In this document: in pieces, positions 33,675-41,333 of the stretch | Layout: every line of letters begins with the position of its first letter | Numbering within the stretch: position 1 is the stretch's first letter | From: Fibrobacter sp. UWB13 | GTDB taxonomy: Bacteria; Fibrobacterota; Fibrobacteria; Fibrobacterales; Fibrobacteraceae | DNA length: 64,000 bases | Assembly (NCBI RefSeq): GCF_900177805.1 | Contig: NZ_FXAX01000002.1 | Location: 248,001-312,000, forward strand | Direction: 5' to 3' | Notes under the pieces: model-generated | Told to the model about the DNA's origin: nothing | Seen by the model: only the letters and a program-made list of their open reading frames with translations | The model's database searches: none | Program-made: the position numbers and the translations under genes

Positions 33675-34829
33675 TCAATCTATAACGGTTGGTTCCCCAT
33701 ATCGCACAGGTTCCACACGATTTACATCTTTATTCGATAAAAGACAATCAATCGTTTCTCTCGTAGCTGTGCTAAGAATGACAGATCGATCCAATGCGGC
33801 ATCCTCGCCTTTGCAAGTTTTCACAATTTCTTTGCAAGCATCCATTGAGACATCTTCCCAGCAGCCGACAACAATTTCAAGAGACACATCTTCAACAACC
33901 CAATGCGCCCCCGTGTAATCAAATTCCAGCTTTGTCGTATCATCGACATTGAACGTGTTATAAAAACCAACAATCAAGGAATCCATGGTAGCCTTTTGAA
34001 TATCGCGAGCCCCTTTCATAAAGCAAATGCCCATGTCCAAATTTTCGGTATGGAGAGCGGAACAGCTTAGTGTTTCTACTCCGAAAGTTTCAAGAGATGC
34101 TCTTGCTTCTTTGTTCAACGAATAATCCGTAATAAGCCAAAAACGCCCTGCGGCTTGCGTCATAAGGGAATCATCGCCAAATCTTTTGACCACCGTTTTC
34201 TGATCTCGGGATTCCCAGACAATGCCTTCCGCCACTGTTTCATCCGCATCAAATGAGTTGTAGAATTCGTTAATCCGTGAATCGATAGCACTCTTCTGGA
34301 CATCTTTTTCCGCCTTCATAAGGCAAAGACACATGTACCCCAAATCATCTCGGGAGGGACCATTATAGTCATACAGATAATACCGATAGCCTTCATAGCA
34401 ACGTTGTCTGTATATTCCAATATTTTCAAGGGATTCTGTTTCTTTTTGGTTTAGGGGATCCCTCATCACAAGCCAAAAACGCCCCGCGGCCTGAGTTTTA
34501 ACAGAATCGATGTCAGACATTTGGACAGCTGTTTTCTTGTCACCATTTCGAAAAACAATTCCTTCAAAACGAGATACCGAAGAAGATGAAACCGCAGTAC
34601 TAGACGTAGCCTCAACCTCGCTACTTGAAGAAATCAAGTTTTCAGACGACAACGCATCACTCGAAGAAACCACACTGTTCCCAGACATTTCGCTAGACGA
34701 TTCGTTAAACGTTTCACTGCTAGAGGAAATCGCAACAATAGCATCATTTATCGCAACGGAGTCGTCACTACATGCGACAAGACAAAGTGCCAAAACACTT
34801 GAGCAAAAAATATTTCTCGAAAAGCGCAT
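33675..34829 (-). CDS. Lipoprotein with serine-rich linker and duplicated unknown domain
   Basis: 384 aa from the ATG at 34829, which follows AAAGGAAG; an upstream in-frame ATG at 34889 has no RBS and adds a non-signal extension. The signal peptide ends in lipobox LCLVAC. A Ser-rich linker (about 30-80) is followed by two copies of the same unit: SRFEGIVFRNGDKKTAVQMS ... TQAAGRFWLVMRDPLN and EGIVWESRDQKTVVKRF ... TQAAGRFWLITDYSLN. Each continues into a Cys-containing block and an FYNSFDADET / FYNTFNVDDT close. A third, shorter unit has VGCWEDVSMDACKEIV. No known family recognised. Confidence 0.75.
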   Translation of the reverse strand: MRFSRNIFCSSVLALCLVACSDDSVAINDAIVAISSSSETFNESSSEMSGNSVVSSSDALSSENLISSSSEVEATSSTAVSSSSVSRFEGIVFRNGDKKTAVQMSDIDSVKTQAAGRFWLVMRDPLNQKETESLENIGIYRQRCYEGYRYYLYDYNGPSRDDLGYMCLCLMKAEKDVQKSAIDSRINEFYNSFDADETVAEGIVWESRDQKTVVKRFGDDSLMTQAAGRFWLITDYSLNKEARASLETFGVETLSCSALHTENLDMGICFMKGARDIQKATMDSLIVGFYNTFNVDDTTKLEFDYTGAHWVVEDVSLEIVVGCWEDVSMDACKEIVKTCKGEDAALDRSVILSTATRETIDCLLSNKDVNRVEPVRYGEPTVID

Positions 34830-35092
34830 TTTTCTTCCTTTCTTTGTTCTTAATTTACAAAAAAAACGCGAAACACGACATCTTTTCATAAAATAAACGG
34901 CATTAAAAACAAAAGAAGCTGTTCAAAATACACTTCACAGTTATAACGTTTTCCTATTACTATCTATAACTTTTACCTAATTTTGCCAATACTTTCTGTT
35001 TTTCCGCCATTTTTGGAAATCTTTTTACTAGACTACGCTATAGAATCTAACTATATTACACAACATAAAAATTTTATAAAGGATTCTAAAAA

Positions 35093-36370
35093 ATGTCCAA
35101 GATCGAAACTCTTTGTATTCAGGGCGGTTGGCAGCCGAAAAATGGCGAACCGCGCGTTCTCCCCATCTACCAGAGCACCACGTTCAAGTACGAAACGACC
35201 AATGACATGGCCGACTTGTTCGACCTGAAGGCTTCCGGCTACTTCTACACCCGTCTGCAGAACCCGACCAACGACGCCGTCGCCAACAAGATCGCCGCTC
35301 TCGAAGGTGGTGTGGCTGCTATGCTCACGAGTTCCGGTCAGGCCGCAAACTTCTACGCCGTTTTCAACATTTGCGAAGCTGGCGACCATTTCATTAGCAC
35401 TTCCGCTATTTATGGCGGTACGAGCAACCTCTTCTCTGTGACCATGAAGAAGCTCGGCATCGAATGCACGTTCGTGGACCAGGACGCCTCTGACGAAGAA
35501 ATCGAAAAGGCGTTCCGCCCGAACACCAAGTGCGTCTTCGGCGAAACCGTAGCAAACCCGGCCGGCAAGGTCTTGGACCTCAAGCGCTTTGCTGATCTCG
35601 CCCACAAGCACGGCGTTCCGATGATTGTCGACAACACCTTCCCGACCCCGATTCTCTGCCGTCCGATTGAATTCGGCGTTGACATCGTGACCCATTCCAC
35701 GACCAAGTACATGGACGGTCACGCCATGGCAGTCGGTGGCTGCATCGTTGACAGCGGCAACTTCGACTGGGAAGCAAACCACGACCGTTTCAAGGGCCTC
35801 ACCGAACCGGATCCGAGCTACCACGGCCTCGCCTATACGAAGGCTTTCGGCAAGGGCGCTTACATCACGAAGGCAACCGCACAGCTCATGCGCGACTTCG
35901 GTTCTATCCAGTCTCCGCAGAACGCATTCCTCCTGAACGTCGGTCTCGAAACGTTGCACCTCCGCATGCCGCGTCACTGTGAAAACGCTCTCGCCTGCGC
36001 CAAGTTCCTCAAGAACCACCCGAAGGTCGCTTGGGTTAACTACGCTGGCCTCGAAGGCGACAAGTACCATGAACTCGCCCAGAAGCAGTTCAAGGGCGGC
36101 CTCCCGTGCGGCGTTCTCACGTTCGGCATCAAGGGCGGTCGTGAAAAGTCCATCCAGTTCATGGATAGCCTCAAGATGATTTGCATCGTGACTCACGTGG
36201 CCGACGCCCGTAGCTGCGTGCTGCACCCGGCAAGCCATACGCACCGTCAGCTCACCGACGAACAGCTCATCGAAGCAGGCGTTGCACCGGACCTGATCCG
36301 TTTCAGCGTCGGTATCGAAAATGTCGAAGACATTATCGCCGACCTCACGCAGGCTCTCGAAAAAGTGTAA
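35093..36370 (+). CDS. metY: O-acetylhomoserine sulfhydrylase (MetY type)
   Basis: 425 aa, a fold-type I PLP enzyme of the Cys/Met metabolism family. It joins O-acetylhomoserine and sulfide to homocysteine in methionine synthesis. Visible blocks: LPIYQSTTFKYETTNDMADL, YTRLQNPTNDAVANKIAALEGG, LTSSGQAA, PLP-binding VDNTFPTPILCRP, Schiff-base Lys in VTHSTTKYMDGH (about K209) and SCVLHPASHTHRQL. ATG preceded by AAAGGATTCT. The upstream 200 bp are AT-rich and show no SAM-type riboswitch. Closely followed by a terminator and a BASS-type transporter. Confidence 0.95.
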   Translation: MSKIETLCIQGGWQPKNGEPRVLPIYQSTTFKYETTNDMADLFDLKASGYFYTRLQNPTNDAVANKIAALEGGVAAMLTSSGQAANFYAVFNICEAGDHFISTSAIYGGTSNLFSVTMKKLGIECTFVDQDASDEEIEKAFRPNTKCVFGETVANPAGKVLDLKRFADLAHKHGVPMIVDNTFPTPILCRPIEFGVDIVTHSTTKYMDGHAMAVGGCIVDSGNFDWEANHDRFKGLTEPDPSYHGLAYTKAFGKGAYITKATAQLMRDFGSIQSPQNAFLLNVGLETLHLRMPRHCENALACAKFLKNHPKVAWVNYAGLEGDKYHELAQKQFKGGLPCGVLTFGIKGGREKSIQFMDSLKMICIVTHVADARSCVLHPASHTHRQLTDEQLIEAGVAPDLIRFSVGIENVEDIIADLTQALEKV

Positions 36371-36406
36371 TCTGCAACTGAGAAATCTGCGATTTCACAA
36401 GTAAAT

Positions 36407-36443
36407 TCTGCACGGCACCGCAAAAACGGTGCCGTATTTTTTT
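36407..36443 (+). terminator. Terminator after metY
   Basis: GGCACCG-N6-CGGTGCC then TATTTTTTT, about 45 nt after the stop. Confidence 0.85.
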
Positions 36444-36524
36444 GACATTTAGTCACCATTTTTATATAGCCACGCACTGCGTATATGCCTATATTTAGGG
36501 CACCTCAAAAAGAAGGATATAACA

Positions 36525-37526
36525 ATGCTTAATTTAATAAAGGCTGTTAGCCGCTTTTTATCGACATACACATCGCTTTTCGTCATCGCATGTGCAGTCA
36601 TCGCATTTTTCATCCCCACGCTTTTTGGCTGGGTTCACGGCAACACAAGCTCGATTATTCTCGGCATCATCATGCTCAGCATGGGCCTTACCATTACCAT
36701 GGACGATGTCCGCAACTTGATGAAACGTCCTGGTGATATTTTCCTCGGCGCCGTCGCGCAATACACCATCATGCCGCTCGTCGCATTCACGCTCACGAAG
36801 CTCTTTGGACTTGACCCGTATTTGGCCATCGGCATCATTCTCGTCGGTTGCTGCCCGGGTGGCGTTTCAAGCAACGTTATGAGCTTCTTGGCTAAAGGCG
36901 ACGTGACCTATTCCGTAAGCATGACCATGGCAAGCACACTTCTCGCTCCGCTCATGACTCCGCTTTTGGTCCTTTGGCTTGCCGACACGAGCATCGAAGT
37001 GAACGCCGTCGGCATGTTCCTCAACATCCTTTACGTGACCGTCTTCCCGATTGCAATCGGCTTCACTTGCAACTACTTCTTCGGCAAGCGCGCTGGCTTC
37101 AAGGAATTCCAGGCAAACATGCCCGCCGTGAGCGTCATTGGCCTCGCATTAATCGTCGGTGGCGTCATCGTGACCGTTCGCCCGCAGCTTTTCGCGAACG
37201 GCTTTGGCCTTATCGCGCTCATCCTCGCTGTGGTGTTTTTGCATAACGGCCTCGGCTACGTACTCGGCTACAATGTCGGTCGTTTGTTCAAATTCAACAC
37301 CGCCAAGAAGCGCACCATCTCCATTGAAGTCGGTGTGCAGAACGCAGGCATGGCAACAGTCCTTGCCGGCGCATTCTTCGCCAACCCGGAGAATCTCGCC
37401 CTCCACCCGGAAGCAGCCCTCTGCGTTGTGCCGTGCGCCATCAGCTGCGCCTACCATTCCATCAGTGGAACAATCCTCGCCGGCATCTACGCTCACATGG
37501 ACAAGAAGAAAGCAGGGCAAGGGTAA
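36525..37526 (+). CDS. Bile acid:sodium symporter (BASS) family transporter
   Basis: 333 aa with about nine to ten hydrophobic segments. Family blocks: IILGIIMLSMGLTITMDDV, the Na-binding-region motif VGCCPGGVSSNVMSFLAKGD and the crossover helix EVGVQNAGMATVLAGAFF. Inner-membrane Na+-coupled uptake of an organic anion; members handle bile acids, pyruvate or methionine precursors, and the substrate here is unknown. The neighbouring metY could hint at a methionine-related keto acid (weak inference). AAGAAGGATATAACA upstream. Confidence 0.9.
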   Translation: MLNLIKAVSRFLSTYTSLFVIACAVIAFFIPTLFGWVHGNTSSIILGIIMLSMGLTITMDDVRNLMKRPGDIFLGAVAQYTIMPLVAFTLTKLFGLDPYLAIGIILVGCCPGGVSSNVMSFLAKGDVTYSVSMTMASTLLAPLMTPLLVLWLADTSIEVNAVGMFLNILYVTVFPIAIGFTCNYFFGKRAGFKEFQANMPAVSVIGLALIVGGVIVTVRPQLFANGFGLIALILAVVFLHNGLGYVLGYNVGRLFKFNTAKKRTISIEVGVQNAGMATVLAGAFFANPENLALHPEAALCVVPCAISCAYHSISGTILAGIYAHMDKKKAGQG

Positions 37527-37533
37527 AAACAGT

Positions 37534-37656
37534 TTAAAAACTACTACTTAGCCTCTCCAAAATAAATAGTACTTCCGCATACACCAACATCTGCGCGTAG
37601 TACCAAATCATCAACATACCCAAAATAACCACTAAAAGTTTGAGACGTCTTTCCAT
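37534..37656 (-). CDS. Small single-span membrane protein (40 aa)
   Basis: 40 codons, ATG preceded by GAGGATTTAAAA at correct spacing. A basic N-terminus MERRLK is followed by a hydrophobic span (LLVVILGMLMIWYYAQMLVY) and a short amphipathic tail. It ends 8 bp from the BASS gene stop, convergent with it. No family known. It is downstream of the AT-rich island and in the same orientation, but a terminator separates it. Confidence 0.4.
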   Translation of the reverse strand: MERRLKLLVVILGMLMIWYYAQMLVYAEVLFILERLSSSF

Positions 37657-37732
37657 TTTTAAATCCTCGTTTTGCCATAATCTAGATTCAAGGCACGACA
37701 ATTAATGTCGTCTCTAACGACTCCCACGCATA

Positions 37733-37776
37733 AAAAAAGAACTGCTGCATTTTATTGCAACAGTTCGTTTTTTTTC
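37733..37776 (-). terminator. Terminator after Cys-rich small gene
   Basis: GAACTGCTGCA / TGCAACAGTTC hairpin with A-run and T-run on both sides (usable in either direction). It is nearly the same sequence as the hairpin at 38941-38983. Confidence 0.75.
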
Positions 37777-37809
37777 AAATGAAAAGTAGTATTGAAACAG
37801 GAACTCCAA

Positions 37810-38046
37810 TTACAGAGCAGGTTCGTGACCGCCTTTCGACGGGCTCTTTAAGCAACGAGCATTTACCATAGCAAATATCGTCGGGAATTGCAGCCCACAA
37901 TATTTGCAAGTATACTTGGACTTTTCGGAGCCCTCGTACAGCACATGATTTGCACCGCCACCCTGTTTTGCACAACGAGCATGCACCAGCGCAAAAACAG
38001 AAGGAAAACCGATTCCGCAATATTTACAGTAGAACTTGGAGGACAT
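37810..38046 (-). CDS. Small two-repeat Cys-rich (zinc-finger-like) protein
   Basis: 78 aa. Two clear repeats: FYCKYCGIGFPSVFALVHARC (about 5-25) and YTCKYCGLQFPTIFAMVNARC (about 45-65), each C-x2-C-x14-C. The first has an additional His, so each unit could bind a metal with Cys/His ligands or form a ribbon. No known domain name is assigned. Encoded 16 bp after EcsC in the same direction and followed by its own terminator. Its second reading frame is open for similar length, but only this frame shows the repeats. Confidence 0.7.
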   Translation of the reverse strand: MSSKFYCKYCGIGFPSVFALVHARCAKQGGGANHVLYEGSEKSKYTCKYCGLQFPTIFAMVNARCLKSPSKGGHEPAL

Positions 38047-38062
38047 AGATTTCTACACCTAA

Positions 38063-38902
38063 TCAGTCTACCTCCACGCAATTTTCATCCAACCATCTTT
38101 TTTGGAAGGATCTACGTGCAGCCCAGCAAATATCATTAATGTATTGAGCATTCATGGCAGCACCAATACCAGCACCAATAAAAGGAATCATCTGCAAAGC
38201 TTTACGTTTTGTAATATTTATCCCCAACTGCTTAGCTAGCGCCTTTATCGCCAAAACACCCGCTTCTTTGCTAAAAGTTTTTTCAGAAGCCGTCTCTGCC
38301 ATTTTTTTCCATGTTGTTTTCATTATCATTTGCTGAATAGCTCTCATAGTCGTAATAGCAGACATTTTTTCAGCATGAGTATTCGCTCCAGCAGCAGACA
38401 ACACACTAAAAACAAATTTTTCATCTTCGTGACTTATCGTTTCATACCCATAACAGAGACCGATTTTATGAATGGACCTCAAAGAAAAGGTAACCAAGGC
38501 AGGAATATCAACAGCCATCCCCGCCAAACCAAAAAAGCCAGCTGTACCGCCTTCTGCAGTGGCAAACGCAAGAGCCCAATTATGAACACTATTCGCAATT
38601 CCGTCGCAAACTTCCAATTTCGCATTTTTTAAATCCGAAATTTTTGAAACGCCACCATCCCTCAAAATATCACTTTTGTCGGCAAGAGCAGAACCAGCCG
38701 CATTTGCAATATTCAGCGCACCTTCAATAGCCTTTTGTGGCACAAGTTTCTGAGCAAGCCAAACAATAGGTTTAGAGACAAAACCCGAAGCTTGAGTCAA
38801 AACACCCGGTTCTTCATTTTCCCACTTTTGAATACTTGCTGATTCAGCTTTTTCATAAGCAGTTGCTTGTCTTAACGTTTTTTGTTCATCAGTAAAATCC
38901 AT
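38063..38902 (-). CDS. EcsC family protein
   Basis: 279 aa, matching the EcsC family (named after Bacillus EcsC), with unknown biochemistry. Visible features: a basic/acidic N-terminus, a helical region (PIVWLAQKLVPQKAIEGALN), a Gly-rich block (EGGTAGFFGLAGMAVDIPALVTFSLRSIHKI, about 119-149) and a second hydrophobic, Gly-rich block near the end (MIPFIGAGIGAAMNAQYI). These look like membrane-associating amphipathic segments. Terminators flank the gene pair (38941-38983 upstream, 37733-37776 downstream), so EcsC and the Cys-rich gene may be a separate unit from the GTPase operon. Confidence 0.8.
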   Translation of the reverse strand: MDFTDEQKTLRQATAYEKAESASIQKWENEEPGVLTQASGFVSKPIVWLAQKLVPQKAIEGALNIANAAGSALADKSDILRDGGVSKISDLKNAKLEVCDGIANSVHNWALAFATAEGGTAGFFGLAGMAVDIPALVTFSLRSIHKIGLCYGYETISHEDEKFVFSVLSAAGANTHAEKMSAITTMRAIQQMIMKTTWKKMAETASEKTFSKEAGVLAIKALAKQLGINITKRKALQMIPFIGAGIGAAMNAQYINDICWAARRSFQKRWLDENCVEVD

Positions 38903-38940
38903 TGCATTACCTCTTTTCTGCTTTCCTTTCTAAATATAAG

Positions 38941-38983
38941 TAAAAAAGAACTGCCGCTTTTTTTGCAATAGTTCATTTTTTTC
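38941..38983 (-). terminator. Terminator after 233-aa gene
   Basis: A-run, GAACTGC ... GCAATAGTTC hairpin, T-run. Close in sequence to the hairpin at 37733-37776, bracketing the EcsC/Cys-rich gene pair. Confidence 0.7.
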
Positions 38984-38993
38984 AACTCAGTTA

Positions 38994-39695
38994 TTATTTC
39001 AACCAGTTCTCTTTAAGCCAACTACAGAAGAAATCTCGTGAAGTCATGCCACAAGCTTTTGTGTAGCCCGTCATCGGTTGATTCCAATGGACGCTTGACG
39101 GATGCTTCGTATAGACATATTCAATGCCGCGCGGTCCCGTCCAATCCCAAAGTTCACCGTCAAAATACTTCGGGTAATCAAAGCCCTCCGCCTGCTTGCA
39201 AACTCGAGAACTCAAGAAAACAAACATGTCCGGTTTCAGGATTTCAAGAACCTTGATGAAATTGCGAATAGCTTGTTCGCAGTCAACATTCTTGCCGCCA
39301 TACGCATTCCACAAATCCTCGATTCCAGTCGTGCAATCCGCCGGGCGCAAGAAGTAATTGAGGAAAGCCACCTGATGCCAGCCATTGCCTCCACTCGGCA
39401 GCACCAGATTCAAGCACCGATCAATCTCTTTCCCGAAACGACCGCTCTTGCCCTCACGAGTTCCACGAGTATTACACCAGTCTTGCTCATCACTCGTAAG
39501 CACAGGAGTTCCATACCACGAATTCGCATTGTGATGCACCGTAGCTCCTTCGGGCAAGTAAAAGCTCTCGCCCACAAGCAAAAGCTTTTTATGCATCGAA
39601 GATTCGTAAGCATCCCCCACAAAGGGCATCATGTACGGATGCGATCTATAAAAGGGGATGGATAGAAAGCGAGAATCGTAATCAGAATGCAACAA
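38994..39695 (-). CDS. Protein of unknown function, 233 aa
   Basis: Not recognised. Soluble, no signal peptide. Notable blocks: LLLVGESFYLPEGATVHHN (about 34-52), WCNTRGTREGKSGRFGKEIDR, VAFLNYFLRPA (about 109-119), FIKVLEILKPDMFVFLSSRVCKQ and a His/Trp-rich end (TKHPSSVHWNQP). The VGES...LNYFLRP...LKPDMFVFLS...HPSS order is loosely reminiscent of the uracil-DNA-glycosylase-like fold, where a final HPS motif is typical; I treat this as a weak hint. Member of the AT-rich operon, 23 bp downstream of the 374-aa gene. Confidence 0.65.
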   Translation of the reverse strand: MLHSDYDSRFLSIPFYRSHPYMMPFVGDAYESSMHKKLLLVGESFYLPEGATVHHNANSWYGTPVLTSDEQDWCNTRGTREGKSGRFGKEIDRCLNLVLPSGGNGWHQVAFLNYFLRPADCTTGIEDLWNAYGGKNVDCEQAIRNFIKVLEILKPDMFVFLSSRVCKQAEGFDYPKYFDGELWDWTGPRGIEYVYTKHPSSVHWNQPMTGYTKACGMTSRDFFCSWLKENWLK

Positions 39696-39718
39696 ACGCC
39701 TCCCTTTATTACAAACAG

Positions 39719-40843
39719 TTATTTTTTTTTTGATGATTCGCTTTCGCCATCTCTTTTTGATTCTACTTTCACATATTCATCAATTTTTTTCACATCATCA
39801 ACAGGCATTTTCGTCAAATCAGAAACTTCTTTTATGTCAAGTCCCCTTTTTACCAATTTTTCGGCAATTTCAACATTGTCTAACTTACCATCATCAAAAA
39901 GATTGTTTATGGACTTGTATTGTTCTACGATGTTGTTCAGTTCACTAATTCCATGATTATAATCATCATAACCCATCGCAAACAAAACAGAATCACGACT
40001 ATATTCCTGGAATTGTCTTTTCACATCTAAATTAATGTTCAAATTAAAGCCCAAGCATGCTTTTAAGAAAACAGCCCCCACACTGCCGGCTTTAGCAATT
40101 CCCAAGGAAGCCCCGATACTAAAATACTTACTCATATCAGACGAATACTGATACTGTTTAAAGTCAAATTTCTTTAAACCATATTTCGGATTTCGAGATA
40201 CAAGTAAATTCCTAAAATCTTCAATATAGAGCAACCCATTTTCTTTTAGGTAATTTTCTGCTTCATTCCAACGTTCCTGAGTCATTTCAATGGGATCATA
40301 ATATTCAAAATGAATAAATTTTCTATCCAAACGTTTTTCTATAGTTTGTTGAATTCTAGCATCAATTTTTCTTTCGTCAGCATAAGAACCTTCAAGAGAT
40401 TGTCCTTGAACAGCTAGACCACCCCCAATTTTACGTCCATCACCCAAGCCTAAACGAGCCGCCAACCCAGAACTTGTTTGCTGAGTGCTCATTTCGATAT
40501 TCGCAATCATCGTAACACCCAAAAGTTGTGCAAGATGTGTATACGCGTTCAAACGCTCATTGTTTATGCGGTTTATAGAATCAAAGGAAGACTCGTAATA
40601 AACATTCGGCTTCCCAAAGTACTTTGCACGGAGATAAGTATTACCAATTACAGGATCAATTTGCTCGCCATAACTATCTAAGAAAATCAAATCTTTCACA
40701 TCGTTAAGTGAAAGCATATCAACCTTTGACAAGTCCCCCCTCACATCAGGAGCTAAATTATTGGAATCAACCCAATGTCCACTGTTAAATGCAGCAGCCT
40801 CGGTCATATCCACAATTGCCAACATATCTTTTCTAAGAGTCAT
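39719..40843 (-). CDS. Protein of unknown function, 374 aa
   Basis: Not recognised. No signal peptide. Residues about 1-110 are mixed, with NDVKDLIFLDSYGEQIDPVIG and QLLGVTMIANIEMS. Around 125-180 there is a Gly-rich stretch (AARLGLGDGRKIGGGLAVQG) and a helical charged region (DARIQQTIEKRLDRKFIHFE). Around 243-275 comes another Gly/Ala/Val segment (YFSIGASLGIAKAGSVGAVF) that might associate with a membrane. The Lys/Ser/Glu-rich tail is disordered. The first 12 codons after the ATG are hydrophobic/acidic. Between a membrane-anchored protein (16 bp away) and the 233-aa gene, so cotranscription is likely. Confidence 0.65.
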   Translation of the reverse strand: MTLRKDMLAIVDMTEAAAFNSGHWVDSNNLAPDVRGDLSKVDMLSLNDVKDLIFLDSYGEQIDPVIGNTYLRAKYFGKPNVYYESSFDSINRINNERLNAYTHLAQLLGVTMIANIEMSTQQTSSGLAARLGLGDGRKIGGGLAVQGQSLEGSYADERKIDARIQQTIEKRLDRKFIHFEYYDPIEMTQERWNEAENYLKENGLLYIEDFRNLLVSRNPKYGLKKFDFKQYQYSSDMSKYFSIGASLGIAKAGSVGAVFLKACLGFNLNINLDVKRQFQEYSRDSVLFAMGYDDYNHGISELNNIVEQYKSINNLFDDGKLDNVEIAEKLVKRGLDIKEVSDLTKMPVDDVKKIDEYVKVESKRDGESESSKKK

Positions 40844-40859
40844 AGAATACCCCTTATTC

Positions 40860-41324
40860 TTAATTTAAAACAAAACCAAAAACGATAAAAAAAAACAGTA
40901 ATGAGACTAAAGTCACCAAACCTTTTGCAGTAACCCCCTTTAGCCTTCTTTTCGTTAGGAAAGGAATAAATTTCTGATTAAAATAAAGACTTAGCACCGT
41001 ATCACATTCTTTTTTTGATATTGTAAATCCTTTTTCATTCACGAGCTTTTTTAGTACTTCCATAACTTTAAAGATATTATCAATATCTATATAAAATGCA
41101 AACGGGATTCTTCTCTTAGCTGAATCCAACTCAACAACATGACCATTAACAACGACTTCGTGTTTTAATTTGTTGTAATAAATTTTAAAGGGAGACGCTT
41201 CTACTTCATGAAAATCCTTATTATCAACTACATAAATATAATCAACATATTCTTTTGAGCATGGTTTTCCATTTAACCAAAGTGAATCACCAAATTCAGT
41301 TTGCACCCATAAAACATTTTTCAT
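40860..41324 (-). CDS. C-terminally membrane-anchored unknown protein, 154 aa
   Basis: Not recognised. The soluble N-terminal part (about 1-120) has short beta-type segments (VLWVQTEFGDSLWLNG, FKIYYNKLKHEVVVNGHVVEL) and a helical stretch (DIDNIFKVMEVLKKLVNEKG). A basic patch (TKRRLKG) comes before a single hydrophobic span (LVTLVSLLFFFIVFGFVL) that ends the protein, so it should be tail-anchored. Ten bases separate it from the upstream DUF3944-GTPase gene. Very AT-rich codon use. Confidence 0.65.
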   Translation of the reverse strand: MKNVLWVQTEFGDSLWLNGKPCSKEYVDYIYVVDNKDFHEVEASPFKIYYNKLKHEVVVNGHVVELDSAKRRIPFAFYIDIDNIFKVMEVLKKLVNEKGFTISKKECDTVLSLYFNQKFIPFLTKRRLKGVTAKGLVTLVSLLFFFIVFGFVLN

Positions 41325-41333
41325 ACAGACTCC

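Noticed and set aside
34830-35092. Possible SAM-type riboswitch upstream of metY
   Set aside because: The AT-rich 200 bp show no SAM-I or SAM-II conserved blocks and no attenuator hairpin.
38994-39695. Uracil-DNA glycosylase
   Set aside because: Only a loose order of short motifs suggests it; the catalytic motif of that family is not clear, so the gene is left unknown.
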